This document shows, piece after piece, positions 21,937 to 32,328 of a stretch of DNA of 64,000 bases; position 1 is the stretch's first letter, and every line of letters starts with the position of its first letter. A model generated the notes under the pieces. That model saw only the letters and a list, made by a program, of their open reading frames with translations, was not told where the DNA came from and did no database searches. The position numbers and the translations under genes are program-made. This stretch comes from Harringtonia aguacate. Lineage: Eukaryota > Ascomycota > Sordariomycetes > Ophiostomatales > Ophiostomataceae. Location: NCBI GenBank assembly GCA_014183095.1, contig JACCPH010000029.1:1-64000 (forward strand), written 5' to 3'.

Positions 21937-23658
21937 CTAGAATCTAATGTATGTAAGGAGCCTCTTGAAAAGGGGCAAGGAATGGTAATGATCGAGGGTG
22001 GCAAGTTCTTCTTCTGTAAGGAAACGTCGGCCGCTTAGCAGGTCGGCTGTGCGGGGGTTCTGTATCTTGGTGCGGAACCAGATCTTGTAACCAGCGTAAG
22101 CGACGAGAAACAGAGGCAAGCAAAGCATTGTCTCGAAGAAAACTGTGGCCGATGGCTTATCCTCGATAGGGCTTGCAGAGACGTAGATTGTGCAGGCAAA
22201 GGTGAAGACCGTAGTGAGGAACAGATAGATGGGCTGCAGCGGCCACCACGGCAGGCGGAAAGCATGCTTCAAGGACAAAGCCGGATCGTTCTGCGCCCGG
22301 AGTGCACGGTGCATGCACCAGTTTGTCAAAGGTATGGTCATCCATGCAAAGAATGTGGTAGTGGCCGAAATGGAGCTGAACCAGGTGAAAGCAGTGGCTC
22401 CGCCTGTCGAGAGGTTGATATAGGTCAATACGATGCTGATGATGGCGCAGCAGATGTTTGAGTATATGGGCCGCCCAGACTTGTCGACTTTGCCAAAGAT
22501 GGCTGGAAACATGCCCATACGAGCCATGGCGGTCTGGATACGTGACGCCGTGAACATCGATTCAGAGCCGATACCAGCCAGTCCAATCAGCAACACCACG
22601 TTGACAATATCGGGAAGAACCTTGATGCGGACATCATTCATCACGATGATGAAGGGCGAGCGGGCAATCTCGTTGCTGTCGTCGAGGAGACGCGGATCCG
22701 TGTAGGGAACAAGTACCGTGATGTACACGCAAGCGGAAATGTAGATGAGGAAGATGCGGATGGCGAGATTTTTGCAGGCGCGGGGGAGCTCCCAGCGTGG
22801 GAACGCCGACTCTCCCGATGATATGCCGATAATTTCTTGCCCACCTGTGGCCCATGATGCCAAAAGAAATACCGCAGCCACGCCTTTGAAATCATTGGGA
22901 AATGCAGACAGCGATTCGTAGTTGTAGCCACGGTCAATGGCGTCGCCTCCAAAACCACAGCAAACCACCAGCATCGTAAAGAGAACGACAAAGGTAATTG
23001 AAACTTTCGCAGCGCCGGTGAAGAACTCGAACTCGGCGAACACGCGGTTCGGGAGCGTGTGCTGGCCCAGCACCACGACCAGATAAATTGTGTACCAAGC
23101 TGCCGTGGGCACCCTTGTTGTCCAATAGGAAATCACAATGGGAACGACGGAGCCCTCGGCGGCGACGACAGTCAGTGCTCCAAACCACTCGCAGAATCCG
23201 ATGGCGAAACCGAGGGCGGGGTCCACAAAACGGCTGGCATGATCGATAAAGGAGCCACTGGTTGGGAAGAGGCATTGTGCCTCAGAAAGAATGTTCATCA
23301 TGAACATGGCCATTGAACAAATTAAGCCGTACCCAATGAGCATTCCCGGGGCGGAGCCATAACGAAGTGCCTGACAAGAGGATTAGCAGAGGCTTCGCAA
23401 GAAGACGAGTCTGGTTTGACCTACCTTTCCGCTGGAAACATACACGCCTGAGCCAATGTTGGCTCCCAGAGCAATCATCTGAACGTGCCGCGTTTTGAAA
23501 GTGCGCCTCAGCTTGCCTTTTGGTGCAGCCCCAGCCGAGTTGTTGGCGTACTCATCGCCCTGCTCCTCAGGAGAGGCCTTCAATACTTCGCCAACCAGCT
23601 CGCCGGAAGTACGGCGAATGCTAGAAATGTTTTCTGCATCCTTGGTCGCATCGGCCAT
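21937..23658 (-). CDS. Amino-acid permease, APC superfamily (module 2)
   Basis: Two exons, 23425-23658 and 21937-23370 (555 aa). Cytosolic N-terminus, then RHVQMIALGANIGSGVYVSS (helix 1 signature), followed by about twelve membrane segments. The segment GGQEIIGISSGESAFPRWEL is the conserved loop of YAT-type permeases. The protein would be a plasma-membrane proton symporter of amino acids or a related amine; substrate unknown. Same strand as the downstream aminotransferase (515 bp apart) and divergent from the Zn2Cys6 gene at 24234, making the second transporter-aminotransferase-regulator set. Confidence 0.92.
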
Positions 23659-24233
23659 TTTGATGGCGATGATAGTCGAAACAGAACGAAGACAGAGGAA
23701 TGTAGACTGCAGCCAAAGAATAGGGGTTCGGCAGAGGTAAGACGTGAGGGAGCCACCAAGGGCCAGTATTATCTGGCCAGGGGACCTCTGCTATATCTCT
23801 AAATTCACCTTTCCTTGTTCATCATGCACCCTTTGACTAGACCAGGCTATTGACCTTGGAGTATCACGCGCCACACCCACGCTGAGAAGCAATGTGAGTC
23901 CTGTCCGGATAAGAATGCCCAGCTTAAAGTGCTATCTCAGTATCTGTGGCGTACCGAGTGTCAGCCATTGATCCGATTCGTGGTTATCACCGAGATTGGT
24001 TTGTGCCCTTTCCCCTTTCCAGCCAAGGGGAATGGCAAAACAGACCCCCGCATCAAGATATGCCATTTATCAAAAGCGGGTATCTGTTTCCTGGAGATAG
24101 GGCAAATGGGCATGTTTGTCTGCGCTGGATTTCGAGGGCATAGGCCTCTTTCAAATATCAGGAAGTTCTTCTTCGCCGAGTCGCCGCCCCTCAATTAATT
24201 AATTTCCAACCGCCGAGTCGCCGCAAGGATACG
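23659..24233. promoter_or_regulatory. Divergent promoter between permease and regulator
   Basis: GATAAG at 23908-23913 and further GATA-type boxes near 23932 and 24094. A perfect 14-bp direct repeat CGCCGAGTCGCCGC is present at 24174-24187 and 24211-24224, the second copy ending 9 bp before the regulator's ATG. No gene recognised. Confidence 0.4.
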
Positions 24234-26844
24234 ATGGAACGACGCGGTCAGCGACCGGCATGGTACGAGCAAATCCACAGTCTCCACGAACCCGCAGTTC
24301 CACAGTTCCTTGATCACTAACTTGAGCTTCCCAAGCCGGCGGTGTCATGCCCGAAAGGTTGGTTGATCCATGCCCTGTGGAGGATCGATGTCGACATCAA
24401 CGCAGCCATGCTGGCCATATGCTTACAGCTTAGGTGCGATGCGACGTGTCCAAGGGAATGCCCTGTTCCGGATGTAGGGTGTCAGGTACCACATGTGTAC
24501 CCCACGAGAAACGGAGGCGCAATGTTAGTAGCTTATTTTCGTCGGGAAGGGCACGCCACTGACTGCCTTCCTTGATTCCTGACATCAGAGAGGCCCAGTA
24601 AATACTGCGCCTCTTCCGACACTACTTCCAGCTGTCGCAGGCACGGCTGCAGACGCCAGCGAATCTCTCGTCGACCGAGAACAATCCCATGTGTGGAGAA
24701 ATGATGGTCTCGAGGACTCTGTGGCAACGACCCCGTTAGCTTCGATCGAGGCCAGAGAGGGTTGCAGTGTGATGTCACAGGCTGCGGGAGGAACACCTCC
24801 AGCGACAGCATCCACTGATGACCACAGCGAGGTGGGACGAGCAGCAGCAACGCTGTCGTCTTTGCAAGATGCCGCCACGGCCCCATTGTCCCCTGAACGT
24901 GTGAAATCTGCAGACGCCGGCACTGGAGGTGATGTCAAAAGGCATCTGGTCGAAATGCTGTCGCAAGAGGATATCGAGGACCGAGTGATGCAAAAAGGCG
25001 TCCGGTGAGTAACCACGGAGCCACATTGCCGTCAGCCGTCAACAATAACTGACCACATCTCTAAGAATTGTCTATGTCGGGCAGGAATATTCCAACATCA
25101 ATTACCTTATCCGCCACCGCGCCCGCAACGAATCGGTGCACCATTTCCCGACTAACCAGATATCTCGTCAGTACACCAGCCATGAACTGGATCGAATTCC
25201 CCGCGAGGCGTTTATGCTGCCGTCTCCGTCGGTGGTGGACGAACTGCTGTCCCAGTATTTTCGCTGGGTAAATCCTGGCTTCCCCGTACTGGATGAGGCC
25301 ATCTTTATGAGCCAGTACCGCAGCCGCGACCCTCTTAACCCGCCGAGCTTGCTAGTACTACAGGCAGTCCTCATGGTGGGAGCACATGTGTCCAAGTCAA
25401 GACCAGACCGGGACGAGCTCAAGGTGGTTTTCTTCAGGCGTGCCAAAATGCTCTTCGACGCCCGATTTGAATGGAACCGTGATGTTGTCGTGCAGGCAGC
25501 CTTGCTGATGACATGGCACTCTGAAGGCGTCGAGGATATCGGTGCCAACTCCTACTACTGGGTCGGCATAGCTGCCAGGACCGCTCTTGGTCTCGGCATG
25601 CACCGAGACGCCAGTGCCAGCACTCTTGTATCCCAAGACAAGCAGCTCTGGCGCCGCCTCTGGTGGATCCTTGTCCAGTTTGACGTCATTGTGTCTCTGT
25701 CTTATGGGCGTCCTCAAGCTATCAACTTGGACGATTGTGACGTGCCGGAGCTGCGAGAATCTGATTTTAAGAACAGGGATCTGCCTACCACCTCCCACAG
25801 AGGCCCCGAAAATATTGACGCCGATTACATGATCCACTTCACGAGGTTGTGTTGCATTATTTCACAAAGCCTGCGCGCTCGCTTCGGCCTCCACGTCTCC
25901 ACCGAGAGTCGCAGGGTGGCTCTACACGAGACAGATCAGCGGCTGGCTGAATGGATGTCCACGTTGCCAGGATCTCTTCGAGCAGGTGCGGCAGCTACTG
26001 ACGGCTTGCAACTCATTCATACGCGGCCTTGGGTTATTATGTTGCATATCACTTACAACAACTTCCTCATTCTGTTGCATCGACCGCCGCCGAAGCTGGC
26101 TTCCATAGCCAGTGTTACTAACCAGGACGATATGGGTAGGTTTATTTCTAAGAAAAAATATGGCCTGTGATTCACCGTTACTTGTTACCATAATTGCTGA
26201 CGCCATCAGGGATTTGTTCTGCCGCCGCCGCCACTATGATAGGCCTGCTTGAAGCTGTGCTTGGCCGCAATGAGTTGGCCTACCTCAATGTCTTTGCTGT
26301 GGATGCCATCTTCACCGCACTCATACAATTAAGCGCTGAGATACGCGTGGCCAACCCAATCCTCGCCAGCAACGCGCTACGACGTTTTGATTTGGCTGTA
26401 GACATCCTCGGCTTATTGGCACAATACTGGCTCCACGCCGAGATCATCCTGCGTGTATTTGAGGACAGTACCGAGAGAATGCGCAATGAGCTGGTCATTG
26501 GTAAAGGGACCGCTGTTCAGGACCATCGTAATCATTTTCCGAGAGCAGATACACATATGTCCAGGACGAAGAGTAATGAGGCCGCCAGCCATGACACCCC
26601 TTCAGATTCGGCAGTCGACGTGCAGGGCAACTGTTTGCCTCATGACGTGAATACGAGTCTAGGAGATACAGACAGTTGGCAGGAACTCACGCTCATTCCG
26701 ACCACAGCCATACAGCAGCAGCAGCAACAGCAGCAGCAATATGGCTCACTAAACGAGCAGTTGGACTGGACTAATCTGTACTGGGAGAACTCGGGGTTTG
26801 CGTCTCTCAGTCCATTTGCCGACATACGCCTGTATCATACATGA
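24234..26844 (+). CDS. Zn2Cys6 transcription factor with micro-exons (module 2)
   Basis: Six exons: 24234-24262, 24336-24357, 24434-24523, 24589-25004, 25066-26135, 26210-26844 (753 aa). The first two exons are only 29 and 22 nt, and the zinc cluster appears only after splicing: MERRGQRPACRRCHARK joins VRCD to give Cys10, 13, 20, 28, 31, 38 (CX2CX6CX7CX2CX6C). Without this splicing the first Cys codon is missing and a stop intervenes. The fungal transcription factor domain is at about residues 230-560 (YYWVGIAARTALGLGMHRDA). A run of about nine Gln near the C-terminus and acidic flanks suggest an activation region. Probably controls the divergent permease and the aminotransferase beyond it. 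Confidence 0.87.
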
Positions 26845-27275
26845 TTGCCATTACTCTGGTTTTCCGTGTATACCATGCCATACTGCGGCTTGACTTGCTG
26901 AAATAGATCCAAAGCCGATTCCGAAACATCTCGGAACTGCTGTTGTGGAGACTTGATCCAAATAGACTTTGTTTACCCTTATCATCTCGGCGTGAGGAAG
27001 ATAAGATGCTCCGTCGGCGACACAGCCCAATTGCAATTATCGGCCACGGTTCTGCTGGGGAGGGTATGTCCGTCGTAGCTCACAAGTCCGATACGCAGGA
27101 CGCTGCGCTACTTCATAACAGAGGGCCACGAGTGATAAAACTTCCTTGTTAGCAGTGAATTTATTATTGATGCCGGTCATTGAGATATCTTTACCAGTGC
27201 CTAGGTTGTCACCGAATCGCACACACATACACGCATGGACAATTAAGTTGTGTGCTTTACAAGCCTCCCAAAATC
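26845..27275. promoter_or_regulatory. Intergenic region with inverted GATA pair
   Basis: CTTATC at 26978-26983 and GATAAG at 27000-27005 form an inverted pair 16 bp apart, about 270 bp before the DUF3445 ATG. Otherwise nothing recognised. Confidence 0.4.
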
Positions 27276-28507
27276 ATGTCTGTCTTCCACGAATATCTAT
27301 CCGGGCATGATATAATGCTAGGTTCTGCAATAGCGGTGTTCTGTAGCATTGCTGCTGCGCTGCTTTTTCACTTTGTCGGGCGCTCGGGCTCAAATAAATC
27401 AACCGTGGATGAGAATGGCAAAGACACCCACCAAAAGGTTACCATGACGAAATCAGTGTCTGGGCCATTTGATTCCATGGGGGAAATTAAACCTCTTTCG
27501 GAACTGGACTGGAAGACCGAACGACCGGAGCGAATCTACAAATTTGCAGATCGATACAACTTGACAATGGGTATGTTTATGTTTTTTCTGTTTCCATCAT
27601 TGATTCCATGAAACTTGAGCCTCTAGGCCCCTGACAACTAACAACGCGAGGTCTTCGAAAGACGGACATCAACACTATTACTCGAATCGACCAGCAGTAT
27701 GTGGAGCGCATCCAGGAACGCAGACGCATTCTGCAGCAGTACCCAGGTGCACTTGGCTGCATGGATGATGCCAAGGACATGGTATTTGAACTGTACAGCT
27801 TTTTGATCACCCATTATTTGCCAAAGCGATATCCCACCATTTTTCAGACCGACAAAGCGGCGTCAGTCACGCACAATCTCGTCCTGGACGAAACATATCC
27901 ATTAGAACCACCAAAAGACGTGATCGAGGCACTCCGTATCATCGCATTTTCAGTCGACGAGGACTTTCTTATGCTACTGCCTTCTCCCGATGGCGACAGC
28001 TACAGCCTGCAAGCCTTTGTGTGGATGTACCCTGTCGGATTTGACCCAGTCGACAAGCTCGGACTCAAACTGCGCGAAGCCCATGGCCCGGTTCCTGGAT
28101 ACAAAAAGCATCTCGAGATGTCCATGGACCGCTACTTTGCCAGGTTGACTCCAGGTCGTGTCGTGGATCGGGTCAACTGGGCTGTCGCCACCAATGCTAG
28201 TCTCTGTGAGCGCGGCGAGTATCACCTCTACTCGGACGAGCAGGTGAGCTCCACTACAGAGGTCGACCTCGACAATACATGGGTGCGCTGTGAATTGCAG
28301 ACACTGTTTGGGCTTCCGTCATCTGGGGGGCGCATTCTCAGTGTCCATCTTTATCTTTACCCAATCCACGAGATCCGAGAGGTGGGCTTGTCAGAAGTTA
28401 TGGTACGTGCCATTGATGGCTACGGGAAGGGGAATGTGCCAGAATTTGCGCGCTACAAACGCATCCCTGTGTGGGGTGAGAAGGTCAAAGAATATCTAAG
28501 AGGATGA
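27276..28507 (+). CDS. DUF3445 haem-dependent oxidative N-demethylase-like protein
   Basis: Two exons, 27276-27570 and 27651-28507 (383 aa). An N-terminal hydrophobic stretch (about residues 11-34) looks like a membrane anchor. The rest is DUF3445, whose characterised bacterial member is a haem-dependent oxidative N-demethylase: LVLDETYPLEPPKD, LLMLLPSPDGDSYSLQAF-type region, VPGYKKHLEMSMDRYFARL, VDRVNWAV and the Arg-rich C-terminal CELQTLFGLPSSG. Such enzymes remove methyl groups from amines, releasing formaldehyde. In fungi the substrate is unknown. The neighbourhood of amine transaminase, amine-type oxidases and GATA-bearing promoters agrees with methylated-amine use, but that is inference. 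Confidence 0.85.
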
Positions 28508-28780
28508 GAGATCGATGTCAAGTGAGCTAGGAAGTATGCCGGGAATGGAAAATGTTTAAAGGTGGCAGGAAATACATTTTGCAGATAGAACTTACAGGAT
28601 AGTGACCGGTACGAAAAGCATTTCGTTAAATACAAGTATGAGTGTGGTCATTCGCCAAGGAGATAGGTCAGATAATCATGTAGATACTATGAAAAAAAGA
28701 GGGTTGATGAGAACTAGCATAGAATCGCAATTTTCTCACATGTCTGGGTGATGTCTATTCGCTGATTCTCTTGTCTGTTT

Positions 28781-30600
28781 TTAGTACACGAATGCGTCGT
28801 ACTCTCTCTCCGGCTCATCGAAGTACCACGTCAAATCTCGCCCTTCGCCCTCCATCACGCTGAATCCATTGCCAAAATACGCCCATCTGTTTTTGCTCCA
28901 CGTAGCCCAGTCCCAGTCCTCATACCGGGGCTCTCGCAGCACATGGAACCAGTGAATGCGGCTTCCAGGATGAAGGCCGATCACAGGCCCTGTTTCTTTC
29001 CCATTTTTGAACCAACTGCGGCATTTCCCTGCCCAGGCCGTCCGCGGAAGGAACTCGTCGGCATGCTGAACAAATTCTTCGATTGCCTTGGCCTTGGGGC
29101 AAAATGACTTGTATCCCTCAATCTGACTCTTGTACACCATCTTCAGCATATACTTTGTCAGGTGCTCGATGATCGGAATAGCAGAGCCGTGGCCCACAGG
29201 TGCGTTGGGGCCCATGAACATGAAGTAATTTGGCATGTCGGCCGGCGTCAAGGAGAGATATGCAGTGGGCCGCGAAGCCCAAGCATCGCGCAGATCAACA
29301 CCATTGCGTCCGACAATGGGGAATCTGGGGCGGAATGACATGTCGAAACCCGTGGCGCACACGATCATGTCGCACTTTATTTTCTCGCCGTTTTCAAGAA
29401 CTAGGCCGTCCGGTTCGATCTTCACGATTTCCGTGCCTTTCACGACGCTGACGTTCGAGGCAGAGAGCGCTTCCAAGTATCCATTTCCTGGTGAAGGCCG
29501 TCGACAGCCAACCGGAAAGTTTGGAATGATGAACTCAGCAAGATCGAGGTTGTCTGCCCCGAGCCTTCGAGTCATGTCGTTCCTGCTAAATTCGACGGCA
29601 GCGGCCTGCTCAGGCGTGTTTGCGTGCAGCATCTTGAAGCGACACGATAGCTCATGCTCAACTCCCTTGCGATACTTGAGATACTCGTCGGGGTTCTCTG
29701 CAAATTTCTTCTTTTGTTCCTCGCTGAACTTGAAATTGAGCCCTCCTGGGGCTGCATACTTGCTGCCGAAGCCAGCCGTGATCCACTAACAAAGTTAGCC
29801 CCGCACAGACATGGAAAGAGCAGCATGGTACATGAGAGATTGCTCACAGTCGGGCCTCGAATAAACGTGGTCAAGTGTTTCACTTCGGGCTGCAAGGCTG
29901 TCACCACCTGAATGCCACTCGATCCATAGCCGATGACGCACACCGACTTCCCTTGGAGCTTCGTGTCTGGATCCCAGGCGGCACTGTGCAGCAATTCGCC
30001 TTGGAATGTATGGAGACCCTCAATGCTAGGCCACTTCCAGTTGTTCAAATAGCCACTGGCGTTGATGAAGAAGTGGCCGTAGTCATCAAACACTTTACCC
30101 GTGGCCAAGTCCTCAATCTTGAACTTCCACACAGATTCGACCTCGTTCCAAACAGCCTCAACCACTTTGTGAGAGAACTTGATGTATGGCAGCAGGCCAT
30201 GCTTAGAGGCCGCATGCTTGAAGTAGTCCAGAATCTCTCCATGCGGCGAATAGTATTCGCTCCAGTCGGGCTTCGGCTCCCACGAATATTGGTAGTTGTG
30301 ACTTGGAATGTCGCATGCGCAGCCTGGATAGCGGTTTTCGTACCAGGTTCCGCCGACGACGCCGTTCTTTTCATAGATCTGCAGCTCGACATTCTGCATG
30401 TGTTCTTTCACGTTGCGGGCAATGTTCAGGCCGCTTGCACCGGCGCCGATCGTGACAATTCGCACAGGCCGGGCCGTGCCAAGCGGCTGCTCGATAACAT
30501 GGTAATCGCTCATGGCCTCAGTCTTTGGTGGGGAAGCCGTGCTGGGTACGCCGACAGTTATGTTTCCTGTTTCGTTGCCACTGGTGCTGTCGATAGCCAT
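28781..30600 (-). CDS. Type I Baeyer-Villiger-like flavin monooxygenase
   Basis: Two exons, 29848-30600 and 28781-29785 (585 aa). FAD-binding GAGASG at residues 52-57, then GGTWYENRYPGCACDIPS. The Baeyer-Villiger fingerprint FxGxxxHSxxWD is at 199-210 and the second (NADPH) Rossmann motif GYGSSG at 224-229. CATGFDMSFRP is the conserved C-terminal flavin segment. Enzymes of this type insert oxygen next to a ketone to give esters or lactones, or oxygenate heteroatoms. No membrane segment and no clear peroxisomal signal. It is divergent from the DUF1349 gene, with a promoter rich in CGGCGCCG palindromes. Substrate unknown. Confidence 0.9.
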
Positions 30601-31148
30601 TGTGTGGTATTATGTGCTTCTTGGGTACCAGTTCCTGCTCTTCCTAGTATGTTTCAGACACGAGTTACGGCTTGGAATTGTTCCTCTTTTTTATTGTCTT
30701 TGTCGTTAAAAGCCGGGGGTCTCGTCAGCCGTCTTATCTGTGCTTCCGTTCGGCCTGGCGCTCTCATGTGTGGGCTGATTTTTTGCTCCCGTCTTTGCTT
30801 TTTCAGTCGGAGAGATGGCATCAGACAGCAACTAACCAAAAGATTGGATCTAGTCAAACTTGACGAATCGTTACAGATGCCATGGCGGCTACGAATGGCT
30901 GTCCGGCGCCGGCACTATGTCCTCTATTATTGGCTGTCGGCGCCGAATTCGAGATTAGGCTTCGGCGATCTGCCCCAGAGACGTCATGTCTCGCCGATAA
31001 AGCACTAATGATCGGCAATTCAAACTTCATCCGGCATACTATCTATGTAACGAACCACAGCCGTCCGAGTTACTCAAATATCCGTAATCTGGTCGCAAAA
31101 TAGTAACGCGATGCCATCAAACAATTTCCTGATCTCTAAACTGGAGCC
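30601..31148. promoter_or_regulatory. Divergent promoter with CGG-type palindromes
   Basis: Two palindromes built on CGGCGCCG, at 30903-30912 and 30937-30946, are each preceded by GGCTGT, so they are direct repeats 34 bp apart. Further TCGGCGA and TCGCCGA copies lie at about 30961 and 30992. CGG-N2-CCG is a plausible site for a Zn2Cys6 dimer. No gene is seen. Confidence 0.4.
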
Positions 31149-31835
31149 ATGACCGGCGAAGACCTAATTCCCGTGAACTTTACGACCTCGGCGACGACTG
31201 GTTTGCCTGCCCACACCAGCAGGCTCTCCCTCTCCGCGCTGCCGAAATGTGATATTTACGCTTCTCCTGGGCCGCCGGCCCTTTATGTCTACACTGCTCC
31301 GATTCTTTGCCGACGCCTACCGATAGAATCGTTCATCTCCGCCACTGTCACCTTCTCCGCGGTCTGGAGGACGCAATTTGACCAAGGTGGACTACTGCTT
31401 AGCATACCCTCCTCTGCCAACCCCCATCCAAGTGCCGAGAATGCTGGCGACCACATAGGCCACCCTGCATGGGTCAAAGCCGGTATCGAAACAAACGACG
31501 ACGTTCCCTGCGTAAGCGTTGTCGCAAAGAGCCGAGATGGCTGGTGCGACTGGAGTTTGGTATCTTCACCGGATGATGACGTCCATATTGGTCTTGGAAA
31601 GGCTGTGTCGACTACAATTAAGATGACCAGGTCGAATAATGCGCTCATGGTGTGGCTTGTCAAAGATAAGAAGCAGTCTCTTATTCGCAAGGTTCCGTGG
31701 GTTTTCCTGGACACCGTTGGCCTAGGGAAGGATATTCTCGTGGGCGTTTGCGCTGCCCGGCCAGATCCTGAAAACAAATTTGGCAGCGAGCACCTGGTGG
31801 TGGATTTTGAAGGTTTGGAAATAACAACAGTATAG
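31149..31835 (+). CDS. DUF1349 concanavalin-like protein
   Basis: Single exon, 228 aa. DUF1349 family (beta-sandwich, concanavalin-A-like; yeast and fungal members are annotated as regulation-of-enolase-like). The pattern TFSAVWRTQFDQGGLLLSI, AWVKAGIETNDDVPCVSVV, then DWSLV and GLGKDILVGVCAARPD is characteristic. No signal peptide or membrane segment, so cytosolic. The function of the family is unsettled. Divergent from the Baeyer-Villiger-like gene and possibly co-regulated. Confidence 0.85.
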   Translation: MTGEDLIPVNFTTSATTGLPAHTSRLSLSALPKCDIYASPGPPALYVYTAPILCRRLPIESFISATVTFSAVWRTQFDQGGLLLSIPSSANPHPSAENAGDHIGHPAWVKAGIETNDDVPCVSVVAKSRDGWCDWSLVSSPDDDVHIGLGKAVSTTIKMTRSNNALMVWLVKDKKQSLIRKVPWVFLDTVGLGKDILVGVCAARPDPENKFGSEHLVVDFEGLEITTV

Positions 31836-32328
31836 AAAGTGAATTGAACTACGCTGGCTTAATTAAGCCTTTAGCATCGCTACAGCGGGTAACAGCTCAA
31901 CCAGATGTAAGATCCGACCCCACCAACAACTCTACCACTGGAACCTGTTTACGGTTGAAGCCGAAAACACGCGAATGGATTGAGTGCAGATTGTCAATTT
32001 TAACTTTCGCAAAATAATCAGTCTGTGGCAATACAAGTTCGCAGGATTTGTCAAGTTCGCAGGATTTGATGAATTGAATTCAAGATCTCATATGTTCTGT
32101 TAGCTAAGAAAATAGCTGTATTGTCAAGCCAGTTGGGCTTAGAAGACAAAACTTGACACTGTTGAAATAATTGAAGTCCTCCTGAGTACATCAGTTCAAA
32201 TGGTGTCAGACAATCTGAGTGAAAGTAACAAAGAACCAAAAGCACGTCGTTCTTCTTATGGCAGTTGAGAGAAATTGCTGGCCGTTGCTCAATTGCCATC
32301 TCTCAGCACACATCAATTTTTTTGACCC
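31836..32328. other. Intergenic region with an 18-bp tandem duplication
   Basis: Convergent intergenic region. AAGTTCGCAGGATTTG is duplicated in tandem at 32035-32050 and 32053-32068. No gene recognised. Confidence 0.4.

Noticed and set aside
12152..26844. Two aminotransferase/permease sets as a recent segmental duplication
   Set aside because: Enzymes belong to different class-III branches, exon structures differ, and no shared nucleotide blocks were seen.
29875..31008. Long plus-strand open frame (377 codons) opposite the BVMO-like gene
   Set aside because: Antisense shadow caused by codon bias. The minus strand has flavoprotein motifs; this frame has none.
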